64,000 nucleotides of DNA. It comes from Schistosoma mansoni (Eukaryota; Platyhelminthes; Trematoda; Strigeidida; Schistosomatidae). The notes under the pieces were generated by a model that was given only the letters and a program-made list of their open reading frames with translations, searched no databases and had not been told where the DNA came from. A program made the position numbers and the translations under genes. Shown one piece after another: positions 27,401 to 34,634 of the stretch. The first letter of the stretch is position 1. Every line of letters begins with the position of its first letter. The DNA is taken from assembly GCF_000237925.1 (NCBI RefSeq), contig NW_017386127.1, positions 1-64,000 on the forward strand. Reading direction: 5' to 3'.

Positions 27401-30400
27401 AGGTTTTTCACACTACGATGGAGCATTTATCCAGCGCTCCTAGGTTTCCAACATTTGTTTAACTAGGATCGCTTTATGCTCTAAATTATCATACTTTACT
27501 AAACAGTATATATATATATATATATATATATATAATGTCTATAGGCATTTGACGCCGTAGTGCCTAGAATTATTAAGTTTTGATTAATTAGGGGAAAACT
27601 GTCTATCAGTTTATGTGATTCAATATATCACGCAATGTTAACAAAACAAACAACTAATTTAATTCGTGATGCTTTGGATTATCATGTTGTTGATTTTTCG
27701 ATTGAATTTTGATCAGTCTTGGTTGGCATATGAGCACCCTGGGTGGATCGCCTCAATATATACATTATGACACAAGTTTATTTAGAATTTGCGAGTTGTC
27801 ACTAATGGAATTTAGGACGCGCGTTTCGTCTTATTTGAGACTTGTCAGTTGGATATAACTACATCCCTGAGTTCAGATATCCACTAAATTGTATAACGGG
27901 TGCGAATTTTAATTTTATTTGTGATGGTTTGGAGAGACCATCAACTTTGAGACCAAGGTATCTCTACCTGACGAGTCCCGAATGGGACGGAACGGGCGTT
28001 TTGGATCCCACTGCTAAACACATTTCATTTATTTTCTGTAAATCATTCTGCAATTATCTGATTGATTAGCATATCAATTTAACCACTGTATAAAATACAA
28101 TATTTATTTTAAAATGAAATGAGTTGATTCCAGAAAAGTCATTTTACTGTTTCTATTCTTCTAATTTTTCATAGTTATATCAATTTGAATCAGTTCAAAC
28201 AGCATCCTCAGGTAAAAATATCGATATGTAATTGTAAAAATCTGACTTTTTTCTTAAAACTAGAGTTTATGTTTTGACTATTACTACTGCTACTTTTGAA
28301 TTAAGTTAAAATATATGAAAATACCAAGAACACTAAACTGTCAGCTTTTACTTGTCTAAACAGTGTTATCTAGACAGTTTCACAACAGATTATTTAACTA
28401 AATTAAATTATTCGTCAATCGAGATCTGCGTTAAGGAGAAGTTAAGCTAAACAGAAATAAACAAGCCTGAAACATAAAACTAAAACGTTCAGTCACCGAT
28501 AGCTGATCATGTAAGAATGTGTATACCTACTTAATATGCGGTGATGAAGTTCAACTATTAAGGATCACGTTTGGTAGAGTTGAAGGCTATTAATAATTCA
28601 AAAACGACGTTTATTTCTTAACTGAATGATGACATCAATCATCCTATTACTTCATAATTATGTCTGTTTATTATCTGCCCAATTTTTTCTAGCACACTCA
28701 TCATAATAATGTTCTTTTCGATTTATGTCAAAAGCATACAGCCTATAACCAGTTTATTATTATCTAAAGTCTTAAATTTCACAGTTAGCTCATAGATCGG
28801 AATTTAATTGACAACAATAATAATAAGACAAATGTTAATAGAACGAATCGAAAATTACGAGAATAACAACTTTTCAATTAAGACTATATTCGCTATCTTT
28901 TAGAGTGTTAACATGGTAAGTTCTTTACGAAAAAATCACTAACAGGATTTGCTAAAATGATTACACATTTCATTCTGATCATGTCCATTTATTAACAAGA
29001 AAGTAAAATGAGGAATATTTATAATAAGAATATTCATTAGTTAACGATATTTGATAAACAGCGAATAAATAATATCAATTAGTACTATTTTCAGTAAACA
29101 AAAACTATGTCAGAATTATACATTCGAGAATGTTCTATTCTAATGTAGTATGATGTTATCAGAATGGGGACTTGTGGAGATTGTAGTAATTTTTTGAATA
29201 GTTGAATTGATGAGTCGATCTAAGCTAGACCACCATTGAAAACCTGGAAGCACTGGGCGACTGTTTCTTCCTAGTGTGTGACTCCTCAGCAGTGTACATC
29301 CACGATACCGCATGAGGGACTCAAACCCAGGCCCTTCGGTCTCGAGCACGAACGCTTAACCTCTAGACCACTGAGGCGGTATGATATGCTTACTACTGAC
29401 TAGCTTCAGGATGGATTTCCTAGAGTTCTAGTGAGAATCCGTGATCAGTGGAGTTCAATCCGTGTCCACCTGAGACAATGGATGAAGGGTTGCGCAAGAA
29501 CATGGATCAATTTAAGTTAGACATTAACACCGTTGGATGCCGGTTCAGTTGTCTGGAGGCTAAGCGTTCGCGAGCGAGACCAAAAGTCCTGTGTTCCATT
29601 TCCTCGTGCGGGATCGTGGGTGCGCACTACTGAGGTGACCCATACCAGGACGAAACGGTTATCCAGTGCTTCCAAGTCTGACTAAGTTCGACTCGTGGAT
29701 TCAACTGTTAAAGTAGTATGATGTATTGTATGAAATAGCATTACTTTAAAACGTGGATTGTCTTTTCAGTCAACCATCTAATTGTAAATAATAATTTAAA
29801 CCGAACTATAATTGGCTACCATGATATAGTCGGTAGTTTTAAAAAGGTGATTTCAACAAAAATCAATAAACTTGTATGAATATTGGTAAAACTAAAGATC
29901 TAAAATTGGTTTTATATTTACTCAAGCTACTAATACAAATAATAGGTTTCCGTAAATTACCAAGACAGACTCTCAACAAAGTTTTCTGTTGAGCCTTTGC
30001 AAAGAGTTACATTAAACTTTAATCTATCATTCGAATTTAAGACAGAGAACATGCAAAAAGACTAGTGATAAGATTTTTTTTCTGTATAATTGGTTGAATT
30101 GTTCATCCTCTAGATTAACTAAATTTAAACTGTATAATTAATAAAATACAGAAAGCTCCATAATTGTTATTCTTAAAAAAAGATCAATATATGTTACTTT
30201 TTTATTCTTATAGAAATAAAACAAAAACATGCATCAGCTAATCTGTTGGATAGAACAGATAAAAGACAGTCAACTGGGATCCAAACAAAAGTTCAAGGTG
30301 ATCAGGTTCAAAAGACAAGACCGGTTACAGTGAGTTGTTGGTTTATTGTAAGGTTACCAACCACGGTTATTTTCTAGTATACCCAATAGAGAAACAAATA

Positions 30401-33400
30401 CAATATTTGCATATTAATCTTAATGAATACTTACAAACGTTTTTTTACCAATTCAAACAGCTTCCCAGTGGTAATTGTAATAAAAATAAGAGAAGATAGG
30501 TTACATTTTTTCAGTCTTAATAATAACCGAATTGTAGACTTCTGCTATGATATATAAAGATAATTCTCATCGACAGATGATGATAGTCCACATGTCACTA
30601 ATCATTAACAATTACTAGACGAATAACGTAGAAAACTTGTAGTAGCCCATTCAACTACTGTATCATTTATCCACTCACTGTAAGTAAACACTTAATCCAC
30701 TATGTAAAGTTATGTGTGAGTCTGATTGAGCGCGTGTCAGCACATCAATCTTTAGTGTATTCTCCCATTGGTTGTGTTATAACGTATGATCTCGTAATAT
30801 ATATGGACGTGCGATTGGAGAGGTAGTGAATTTATTGATCGGACGCAAATGATACTTGAAATTGTACGAGCAGTCTTGAGTGCTATTCGGTCCTTCCTAT
30901 CTGCCTAGCCCAGCCAGTTGAGTGCAGAACACAAATAACAGCCTCGACAATATGAATCATTATTTACAAACACACTGGGTTTTTATACAAACCAAAGTAA
31001 TCAATAAACTGATTATAACTCAAGAATCGTATGATATTAAACCAAAGATCAAAATAAAGCTAATGATAAGAGAAACACGAATATGAATAGTTTAGTTACG
31101 TAACAATTGTACAATAGGAAATAGGCATAATACATTGGTCGATAAATAGTCCTTAGAGTTACCATTCATAATTCACCAGGGGATATAACACCTCCCCTTT
31201 TTGAGAAATCCGGAGTTGATATCCGGATTTTAAATTTCTCGAGTTCCTCCTCCCCCACGAAAGACTGTTGGATCCTCATATAGCCAAGTTACTATTAATG
31301 TGACATTATATAGAACATGTTTGTCATATTTAACAGAGAAACCATTAGAACTGACTGGATCATGAGGATTGACGACAATTGATTTGAGGTCACCAGCGTT
31401 TGATTCTTATGAAACAGTTTCCTTGAATTTACTCGGAACCTCATTAGTAGATAATGAATCATTAGGATAATCAGTATCTATGAAAGTTGTATTGGATTCT
31501 TGATTATCATTTAATGCATCTGACATTTTTCTCCCATTTTTATAAGAGATTTGAACAGGAACATATGAATCAGCAAAATAATCAGGATCTGGCAGAACAA
31601 TTAGATAATCTTGATCATTAGAAAAATTTTTTGCATCATGACTGGTTTGATTTGGCGCCACTGTATTCACCATACTGTTCGGTTTGTTCCCCGTTTCTTC
31701 GTGGGCAGGTACTGCAGCAATTTTATGGGCGCTTAATAAGATATTGTCTTTCTGTGAACTGGACGATGCATTGTTCGCACGTTCTGTTTCAGGGATAGTA
31801 GGATTTGAGCCACGTATAGGGCATACCTCTGAAACAGACAATACTGGACTACTGGGCTGATCATATGTGACTATTGTTTCGCTTAAATTACTGCTTTTCA
31901 CGGATTCATAGAGGCTTTCCCCGGTATATTCATTCGTTCTGCAATCGTTTTCCAGCTCTGTACGCAATTTTGAAATTAATGCGTCAACTTCCGTTGCACC
32001 CCCAAAGCATGGGTGATTCAGCAGCTTTGCATGTAACTTGTCAATGAATTCCAATTGACTCTTTATAAAGCGCTGCTCTTGTCGCTGGATTAGCAACTGA
32101 AATTGATCGGAAGTTAAAGCCATTTTTTTTTACCCCGTCGCCAGTTGTTATAACGTATGGGTGTCTGTTTGATATATCGATTGCTTGCGTGCCCTCTTTG
32201 ATATATTAACGCCAACGATATAACAGGTTGTAACACACAGACAATAAATAATTTATCTACAACCAATTAACACTCATAAATACATATGAATTCTTAACAC
32301 TTGCTGACACACATATACTCACTTGTGTTTCCCTGTGTGCTTGCTTTCTGCACGCTTGCGGATCTTACTAATCTTTTACAATAAACTATCTATATAACTG
32401 GTGTTCAGGTTTTTGAATAATCTCGAGTAAAACCATAATTCTACTAGGAGATTTAGCCTGCGTTAAATACTCAGTTAACGGGATACTTATTTATTGGAGT
32501 CAGATATAAAGTAAATTAACCTCTACAAAATACATTAATAAAAAGCATGATTATAGGTCCAAAGATCTCAAACTTCATCTATGCGCTTGATTGACTAGTC
32601 GACCAAGATTTGATAGACATTAGTAATTAATTCCCCTTAATTACTGTAGTTATATGGCCCCAGGAAACCTTCTGGTTATTATATTAGGATTTTGTCAGAA
32701 TTAAGTTACTTATTAGTTGATGTTAGTATTGAAACTCAACTACACCGATAACCACTTTCAATTGTGTGAAGTTCATAGATGTCTAATTTGATTGTAACAC
32801 TTTAATAAGTCTACATTGTTGAAGAGTTATGTAACAGAAGGGATTTAAATTAAGTATCAATTGCTTTTATACTTTTATTATGATCCAGTATGAACTTTTT
32901 CTTTCCAATAAAATATATTTTTTAATCATAACTAAATGAACTTAATAAAGTACTGAATTTCAGTAGTACGTCTTTTGTCCTATTCAAAATTATGTATTAT
33001 TATTCAATATGGCAACTTGGACCGATGCGTATATGTGCCTGGTCCTACGTTGTAGCTGATTATTATTCTAGCTTCAATTGACTCATGACCTCAACTATTA
33101 AAATTATTATAATATGCACAAAAACCCTTCTGATATTAATCAACATATGCTCACTAATAACTGATAGGTCCTGAGTTCGAATCTCGCGAGGCGAGATCGT
33201 GGATGTGCACTGCCGAGGAGACCCACAATAGGACGAAACGGCCGTTCAGTGCTTCTAGGTTTCCCATGGTGGTCTAGCTTTTATTGACTCATGACCTCAA
33301 CTATTAAAATTAATATAATATCCACAAAAAACCCTTCTGATATTATTATTCAGTTCAAAAATTAATTAATGAGGATATCACCACATTATTTATGTTCATT

Positions 33401-34260
33401 TTTACGATTTTTTTTTAAAATTTGTTACCCAATTCAATAGTAGAAGAAAGATAAAGTTAATTTATTTTTCATTAAATCTATGTGATTATGAAATCATAAC
33501 ACAATTACATCACTATCCATAATTGAATAATAATTATGTAGAATTTTAAACGAAATATCTATTCTTTGTGATTCACCACCCATAAGAAATAAGAAGCAAT
33601 TTATTTCTAAATAAGTTTGAATTAAATCATAACTTAAAGGTAAATTAAGTCTATTACAAATAATTATTATCCGACGAGTTCGATCATGGATGTGCACTGT
33701 TGAGAAGTCCCGTACTAGAACGAAACGGTCGTCCAGTGCTTCCAGGTTTCCCATTGATGATTTAGCTTTAACTGACTTATGAATTCAACTATTAAATAAT
33801 TATTAGTATATGTTTGTCAAACTTAATGTTAATTATAACTGACTCTAAGTAGTTATAACTGAGTGTTGAAGTAGTATTCAGTGAAAAATTCTTTAAGTCT
33901 TTGATTACAAATTAAAACATTGAATTACAGGATTATTTAATTTGAATTTTTGTATACATTGAAAACTATACAATTAAATCATCTAGCCAAGAGAACTCAA
34001 CAACAACAGCAAAAGTATCTTCTTCATCGTATTGTCGTACATTTACGTTTACCTTTTTAGTCAGTTAACTTTATTCATTTTAATTCAAAAGGTGAAAAAA
34101 AGTAATTTTCGAATAATAATTTCCATGTTTCATTCTATTCAAGGTTAGTATTCCATCATTACGTGAACGTTTAGCTGAGAAATTATTAAAAAGTATACCA
34201 CCTGATGCACATATACAATTAGTTCAATTCCAAAAAGAGGAAAAAGCTTTTAATAACTAA
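289..34260 (+). CDS. CCDC162: CCDC162-like coiled-coil protein, 15 exons, 5' end outside window
   Basis: Exons: 289-497, 2324-2568, 3912-4080, 5156-5309, 6676-6813, 13012-13196, 15414-15577, 16843-17106, 20825-20973, 22527-22697, 24120-24215, 25794-25982, 28175-28211, 30214-30329, 34144-34260. Together they give 2403 nt, exactly 801 codons including the stop, and every junction phase agrees. All introns have GT-AG ends except one likely GC-AG. The first part is globular ([20 protein letters not shown]); from about residue 370 it is nearly continuous coiled coil ([34 protein letters not shown]). This order resembles CCDC162, a poorly characterised family with a DUF4549-type region; the match is from memory, not a search. 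It is probably structural, perhaps ciliary, which is inference. The introns carry mobile elements of every class in the window. Confidence 0.65.
725..1590 (+). mobile_element. RTE-type LINE 3' fragment (lineage A), degenerate
   Basis: Fills much of the intron after exon a. It reads, with stops and frameshifts, like the C-terminal region of the LINE at 8.26-11.80 kb: [27 protein letters not shown], then [13 protein letters not shown]. It ends with the same non-coding tail (actgatgtagtatgg). 5'-truncated and old. Confidence 0.75.
2324..2568 (+). CDS. CCDC162: CCDC162-like exon b
   Basis: A pyrimidine tract and CAG precede it. Its first T completes the Arg codon split by the previous exon. Encodes [18 protein letters not shown] followed by a polar, lysine- and threonine-rich linker. 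Donor gtaaaa, phase 1. Confidence 0.7.
3005..3445 (-). mobile_element. Two Sm-alpha-like tRNA/hammerhead SINE copies
   Basis: Two minus-strand repeats, about 3005-3105 and 3275-3445. Each has a tRNA-like head (agtagcttagtgg / agtagctaagtgg, then ggttcgtatc / gggtttcagtccc). The second continues into a hammerhead-like block at 3285-3345 with stem GUCC...GGAU. Its core reads CUGUCGA rather than CUGANGA, so cleavage is unlikely. Layout matches the Sm-alpha repeats known from schistosomes. Confidence 0.55.
3912..4080 (+). CDS. CCDC162: CCDC162-like exon c
   Basis: Acceptor ttctatttcag and donor gtaagt, phase 2. Encodes [17 protein letters not shown] then [13 protein letters not shown], the stretch that most reminded me of the CCDC162 family. 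Confidence 0.7.
4430..4630 (+). mobile_element. RTE LINE remnant (lineage A), very short
   Basis: Encodes [11 protein letters not shown], then after a break EVVKLHRPG, two motifs found in the same order near the end of the full-length LINE. Both ends are missing. The rest of the 4081-5155 intron shows nothing I can name. Confidence 0.5.
5156..5309 (+). CDS. CCDC162: CCDC162-like exon d
   Basis: Acceptor tttatag and donor gtaagt, phase 0. Encodes [16 protein letters not shown], then a less helical segment ending near PEIIVRQRQ. Confidence 0.7.
5663..5822. repeat. Fold-back (inverted) repeat, about 65-nt arms
   Basis: The arm at 5663-5727 is the imperfect reverse complement of 5756-5820, around a roughly 28-nt loop. 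The right arm plus following sequence (to about 5860) recurs, more diverged, at 23730-23860, so it belongs to an interspersed family. It could be a MITE-like hairpin or an inverted end of a Penelope-type element. Confidence 0.7.
6250..6600 (+). mobile_element. tRNA-headed SINE-like repeat with hammerhead motif (family H)
   Basis: Head at 6250-6395, tRNA-like promoter with A box tggtctagtgg (6408) and B-box region near 6450, then a hammerhead at about 6481-6535. The core CUGAGGA and GAAA are intact and stem II pairs with one G-U. Stem I has a mismatch next to the core. The tail (ctagcttcaattgactca) is shared by all copies. Confidence 0.7.
6676..6813 (+). CDS. CCDC162: CCDC162-like exon e
   Basis: Acceptor tatttgcag and donor gtaagt; exactly 46 codons in phase 0. 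Encodes a helical block ([19 protein letters not shown]) ending in LPLDLWKRP. Confidence 0.7.
7660..7815 (+). mobile_element. Sm-alpha-like SINE copy, hammerhead decayed
   Basis: tRNA-like head (aagtggataacg, then a B-box-like region), followed by gtacatccagctatgtccc...ggatgagacacgc, recognisable as a type I hammerhead. Part of the CUGANGA core is missing, so it cannot be active. Confidence 0.55.
8593..9630 (+). pseudogene. LINE endonuclease ORF, broken
   Basis: 345 codons. From about residue 120 it is an exonuclease-endonuclease-phosphatase fold: [50 protein letters not shown] (usual GDFN), [11 protein letters not shown]. The last motif, a DHI with following His, lies past the stop at 9628 in the same general reading (LDHIAISH). 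In life it would nick target DNA for reverse transcription. Confidence 0.8.
10110..11565 (+). pseudogene. LINE reverse transcriptase and C-terminal domain, broken
   Basis: Frame-shifted. Motifs in order: [97 protein letters not shown] (catalytic ADD), then YLGSLI and [11 protein letters not shown]. Order and motifs match RTE-clade LINEs. Several stops separate the open pieces (10118-10300, 10477-10908, 11261-11566). Confidence 0.85.
11809..13011. other. Intron remainder, no recognised feature
   Basis: AT-rich sequence between the LINE target duplication and exon f. I found no coding stretch, repeat copy or RNA gene. Confidence 0.5.
13012..13196 (+). CDS. CCDC162: CCDC162-like exon f
   Basis: Acceptor AAATAG and donor gtaaat, phase 2. 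Encodes [18 protein letters not shown] and [17 protein letters not shown]. It follows a 6.2-kb intron that holds the full-length LINE. Confidence 0.7.
13320..13465 (+). mobile_element. Family H hammerhead SINE, 5'-truncated
   Basis: Starts at the B-box region (gggttcgaatctcgcg) and runs through the hammerhead to the common tail. The core CUGAGGA/GAAA is present, but the stem II pair next to the core is lost (GUCC against GGAG), so activity is doubtful. Confidence 0.65.
13800..14285 (-). mobile_element. RTE-type LINE 3' fragment, lineage B (SR2-like)
   Basis: One 162-codon minus-strand frame reads as the LINE C-terminal domain: [71 protein letters not shown]. It differs clearly from lineage A and resembles the SR2 group of schistosome RTE elements. 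It is 5'-truncated, but its reading frame is unusually well kept. Confidence 0.8.
14938..15330 (+). mobile_element. Family H repeat: tail of one unit joined to the head of the next
   Basis: 14938-14998 is a family tail (aactatgaaaatactaaatctcc...) running directly into a new head at about 15000, tRNA-like boxes at 15166-15230, and a hammerhead 3' half at 15235-15275. The 5' strand of stem I and the CUGANGA core are deleted, so this ribozyme is dead. The head-to-tail junction is the notable part. Confidence 0.65.
15414..15577 (+). CDS. CCDC162: CCDC162-like exon g
   Basis: Acceptor catcttag and donor gtaagt, phase 1. Encodes [18 protein letters not shown] and the start of the main coiled coil. 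Confidence 0.7.
15700..16010 (+). mobile_element. Family H repeat, diverged
   Basis: Head (cctggagttctggtgag, about 15728), partly deleted tRNA-like region, hammerhead at about 15900-15960 with core CUGAGGG instead of CUGAGGA, then a diverged tail. Probably inactive. Confidence 0.55.
16843..17106 (+). CDS. CCDC162: CCDC162-like exon h (main coiled coil)
   Basis: The longest exon, 264 nt. Acceptor cgtatag and donor gtgaat, phase 1. Encodes 88 residues of heptad-like helix ([16 protein letters not shown], then [16 protein letters not shown]). Confidence 0.75.
17107..18570. other. Intron sequence, no recognised feature
   Basis: First part of the intron between exons h and i. AT-rich; I see no reliable coding or repeat signal. 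Confidence 0.4.
18575..18955 (-). mobile_element. Fused 3' ends of two RTE LINE lineages
   Basis: 18575-18612 (acttacttacgcctgttac...) is the terminal segment of lineage B, as at 13808-13845. It joins directly to the lineage A tail (gctacaacgtaggaccaggc) and then to the lineage A C-terminal end on the minus strand, up to about 18955. Confidence 0.65.
20435..20605 (+). mobile_element. Sm-alpha-like SINE copy
   Basis: tRNA-like head (tctttggataacgcgttgg, gggttcgagtccggg at about 20491) followed by a decayed hammerhead block (gtacattcagccgacaag...gatgaaaagcacgc). The catalytic core is altered at several places. Confidence 0.6.
20825..20973 (+). CDS. CCDC162: CCDC162-like exon i
   Basis: Acceptor ttttatag and donor gtttgt, phase 0. 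Encodes helix with [16 protein letters not shown] and [15 protein letters not shown]. Confidence 0.7.
21120..22130 (-). mobile_element. Ty3/Gypsy-type fossil fragment (reverse transcriptase region)
   Basis: Conceptual minus-strand translation shows reverse-transcriptase blocks such as [16 protein letters not shown], the family's usual position before the catalytic region. No LTRs are visible. Heavily broken, with many interruptions, and clearly older than the Gypsy copy at 50.7-56.0 kb. It fills most of the intron between exons i and j. Confidence 0.6.
22527..22697 (+). CDS. CCDC162: CCDC162-like exon j (GC donor)
   Basis: Acceptor ctaaacag. Coiled coil including [17 protein letters not shown]. 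No GT donor fits before the in-frame stop at 22710-22712, but GAA|gcaagt at 22697/22698 is a strong GC-type donor and leaves phase 0, as the next exon needs. The alternative is an early end four codons later. Confidence 0.65.
22735..22985 (+). mobile_element. Family H hammerhead SINE with intact core
   Basis: Head fragment, A box at about 22797 (gtggtctatcggttaag), B box at 22849 (gggttcgaatctcgc), hammerhead about 22869-22925. The core CUGAAGA and GAAA both fit the consensus, stem I (GCACUG/CAGUGC) and stem II (GUCC/GGAC) pair perfectly, but stem III is disrupted. Confidence 0.7.
23640..23870 (+). repeat. Diverged copy of the fold-back repeat family
   Basis: 23730-23860 matches the right arm and flank of the fold-back at 5756-5860 (ctaaaccatccatctcagag, acctcagctatgaat). 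The inverted left arm is absent. The preceding 23000-23640 shows nothing I recognise. Confidence 0.5.
24120..24215 (+). CDS. CCDC162: CCDC162-like exon k
   Basis: Exactly 32 codons. Acceptor cattgtag and donor gtaagt. Very basic helix ([19 protein letters not shown]). Confidence 0.65.
24828..25131 (-). mobile_element. 5'-truncated copy of an unnamed 533-bp retroposon (family R)
   Basis: Matches the 3' half of the complete copy at 37629-38161, in the same minus orientation. Shared marks are ggcaccagcacag and gtggccccccaag. Loss of only the 5' side fits target-primed reverse transcription. No coding capacity or tRNA head is visible. Confidence 0.65.
25794..25982 (+). CDS. CCDC162: CCDC162-like exon l
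   Basis: Exactly 63 codons. Acceptor tattcaag and donor gtgagt. Coiled coil ([34 protein letters not shown]). Confidence 0.7.
27329..27412 (+). repeat. Exact 42-bp tandem duplication inside a hammerhead-like block
   Basis: 27329-27370 and 27371-27412 are identical and cover the 5' strand of a family H-type hammerhead (ggatgcgcggtgatgagg). The matching 3' strand (ccagcgctcctagg) follows at about 27430. The surrounding intron (26050-28170) also holds a very diverged minus-strand H copy at about 26990-27280. Confidence 0.75.
27507..27534. repeat. TA dinucleotide microsatellite
   Basis: About 14 uninterrupted TA units, just downstream of the duplicated hammerhead block. Confidence 0.9.
27811..28010. 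mobile_element. Two opposed Sm-alpha-like hammerhead blocks
   Basis: Minus-strand block 27815-27866: stem II GUCUC/AAGAC region followed by GAAAC and GCGCGUCC, core CUGACAA (catalytic G8 changed). Plus-strand block about 27949-28008: core CUGACGA at 27968, perfect stem II GUCCC/GGGAC, then GGAAC where GAAAC is expected. Each has one core change, so neither is likely to cleave. Their 5' ends point away from the region between them only in part; they lie about 100 bases apart in opposite orientation. Confidence 0.65.
28175..28211 (+). CDS. CCDC162: CCDC162-like micro-exon m (37 nt)
   Basis: Acceptor tttcatag and donor gtaaaa surround 37 nt encoding [12 protein letters not shown] plus one base. 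The phase (0 in, 1 out) is what the flanking exons need. Confidence 0.55.
29190..29390 (-). mobile_element. Family H repeat, minus strand
   Basis: Reads on the minus strand: A box (tggtctagaggttaagcg), B box near 29315-29330 (gggtttgagtccc), hammerhead about 29240-29300 with CUGAGGA intact but stem II weakened, then the common tail. Confidence 0.65.
29395..29715 (+). mobile_element. Family H repeat, plus strand, adjacent to the inverted copy
   Basis: Complete layout: head (gatttcctagagttctag), diverged tRNA-like part, hammerhead about 29605-29675 with core CUGAGGU (last A changed), tail ending in caactgttaaag. With its neighbour it forms a divergent pair. Confidence 0.65.
30214..30329 (+). 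CDS. CCDC162: CCDC162-like exon n
   Basis: Acceptor cttatag and donor gtgagt. Encodes a polar segment ([18 protein letters not shown]) that is probably disordered. Confidence 0.6.
30775..32225 (-). mobile_element. Compact gag-only LTR retroelement, looks whole, 5-bp target duplication
   Basis: GGTTG occurs directly before (30770-30774) and after (32226-32230) the element. Minus-strand order: short 5' LTR (32146-32225), primer-binding-like site beginning TGGCGACGGGG two bases inside, one open frame, purine tract AAAAAGGGGAGG, 3' LTR (30775-31190). Both LTRs have TG...CA ends with shared terminal sequence (tgttataacgtat) but differ greatly in length, 80 against 416 bp. No protease, reverse transcriptase or integrase is present, so it would depend on another element. 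The open frame suggests it is fairly young. Confidence 0.7.
31407..32123 (-). CDS. Single open frame of the gag-only element
   Basis: 238 codons starting just after the primer-binding-like site. N-terminal helix ([20 protein letters not shown]), then a long acidic, serine- and asparagine-rich region. I see no zinc knuckle, aspartic protease or polymerase motif. By position it is gag-like; by sequence it is unrecognised. It is the longest uninterrupted element frame in the first half of the window. Confidence 0.6.
   Translation of the reverse strand: MALTSDQFQLLIQRQEQRFIKSQLEFIDKLHAKLLNHPCFGGATEVDALISKLRTELENDCRTNEYTGESLYESVKSSNLSETIVTYDQPSSPVLSVSEVCPIRGSNPTIPETERANNASSSSQKDNILLSAHKIAAVPAHEETGNKPNSMVNTVAPNQTSHDAKNFSNDQDYLIVLPDPDYFADSYVPVQISYKNGRKMSDALNDNQESNTTFIDTDYPNDSLSTNEVPSKFKETVS
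33003..33350 (+). mobile_element. RTE LINE tail followed by partial tandem family H units
   Basis: 33003-33058 is the lineage A 3' end (cctggtcctacgttgtagctg). It is followed by an H tail (33062-33135), then a B-box start (33168), a hammerhead (about 33200-33255, core C-CGAGGA, dead) and a second H tail (33272-33348). The two tails are nearly identical, about 210 bases apart. Confidence 0.6.
33670..33795 (+). mobile_element. Family H hammerhead fragment
   Basis: Begins near the end of the tRNA-like part (gagttcgatcatggatg). Core reads UUGAGAA, so it is inactive, though the GAAAC and stem I strand (CAGUGC) remain. The tail matches other copies. Confidence 0.55.
34144..34260 (+). CDS. CCDC162: CCDC162-like terminal exon
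   Basis: Acceptor attcaag. Encodes [20 protein letters not shown] and ends EKAFNN-stop, 39 codons including TAA. A candidate AATAAA lies about 120 bases downstream. Confidence 0.7.
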   Translation, partial: VSIPSLRERLAEKLLKSIPPDAHIQLVQFQKEEKAFNN

Positions 34261-34378
34261 TTTCTTTGATGAATGATAATAGACGAAAACATTGAGATGA
34301 ATTCAAATATATATTATCAGTGAAATAACTTTATATTATTTACTATGCGTTATAAGGATGTCCATTAGAAATAACTAA

Positions 34379-34384
34379 AATAAA
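34379..34384 (+). promoter_or_regulatory. Candidate polyadenylation signal of the CCDC162-like gene
   Basis: AATAAA hexamer about 120 bases after the stop codon. Such hexamers are common by chance in AT-rich DNA, so support is positional only. Confidence 0.4.
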
Positions 34385-34544
34385 CAATTCTTCAAATATA
34401 CATCGCATGTCATGAAAATATATCCTAAATAATGCTTGCTATTCGTTTTGTTTTTCCACGTGTTTCCAAGTCGATTTACATAATATGTCGACCGTTTCTA
34501 TACGACGTTGTTGAGATCATGAACCAAACTAAGTTGAAAAAAAC

Positions 34545-34630
34545 ATACTGGAAACTAGAAAACACTAAATAGCTGTCTCGTCCTAGTGTGGGAATCCTCA
34601 ACAGTGTGCATCAAACCCCCCCATCAGGGG
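34545..34630 (-). mobile_element. Family H hammerhead remnant
   Basis: On the minus strand gcacactgttgagga...cacactaggacgag is recognisable as hammerhead core and stem II with core changes. No tRNA-like head remains. Confidence 0.4.
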
Positions 34631-34634
34631 TCGA

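Noticed and set aside
27341-27412. CRISPR-like or regulatory tandem repeat
   Set aside because: Only two abutting copies without spacers, and the sequence is part of a hammerhead block.
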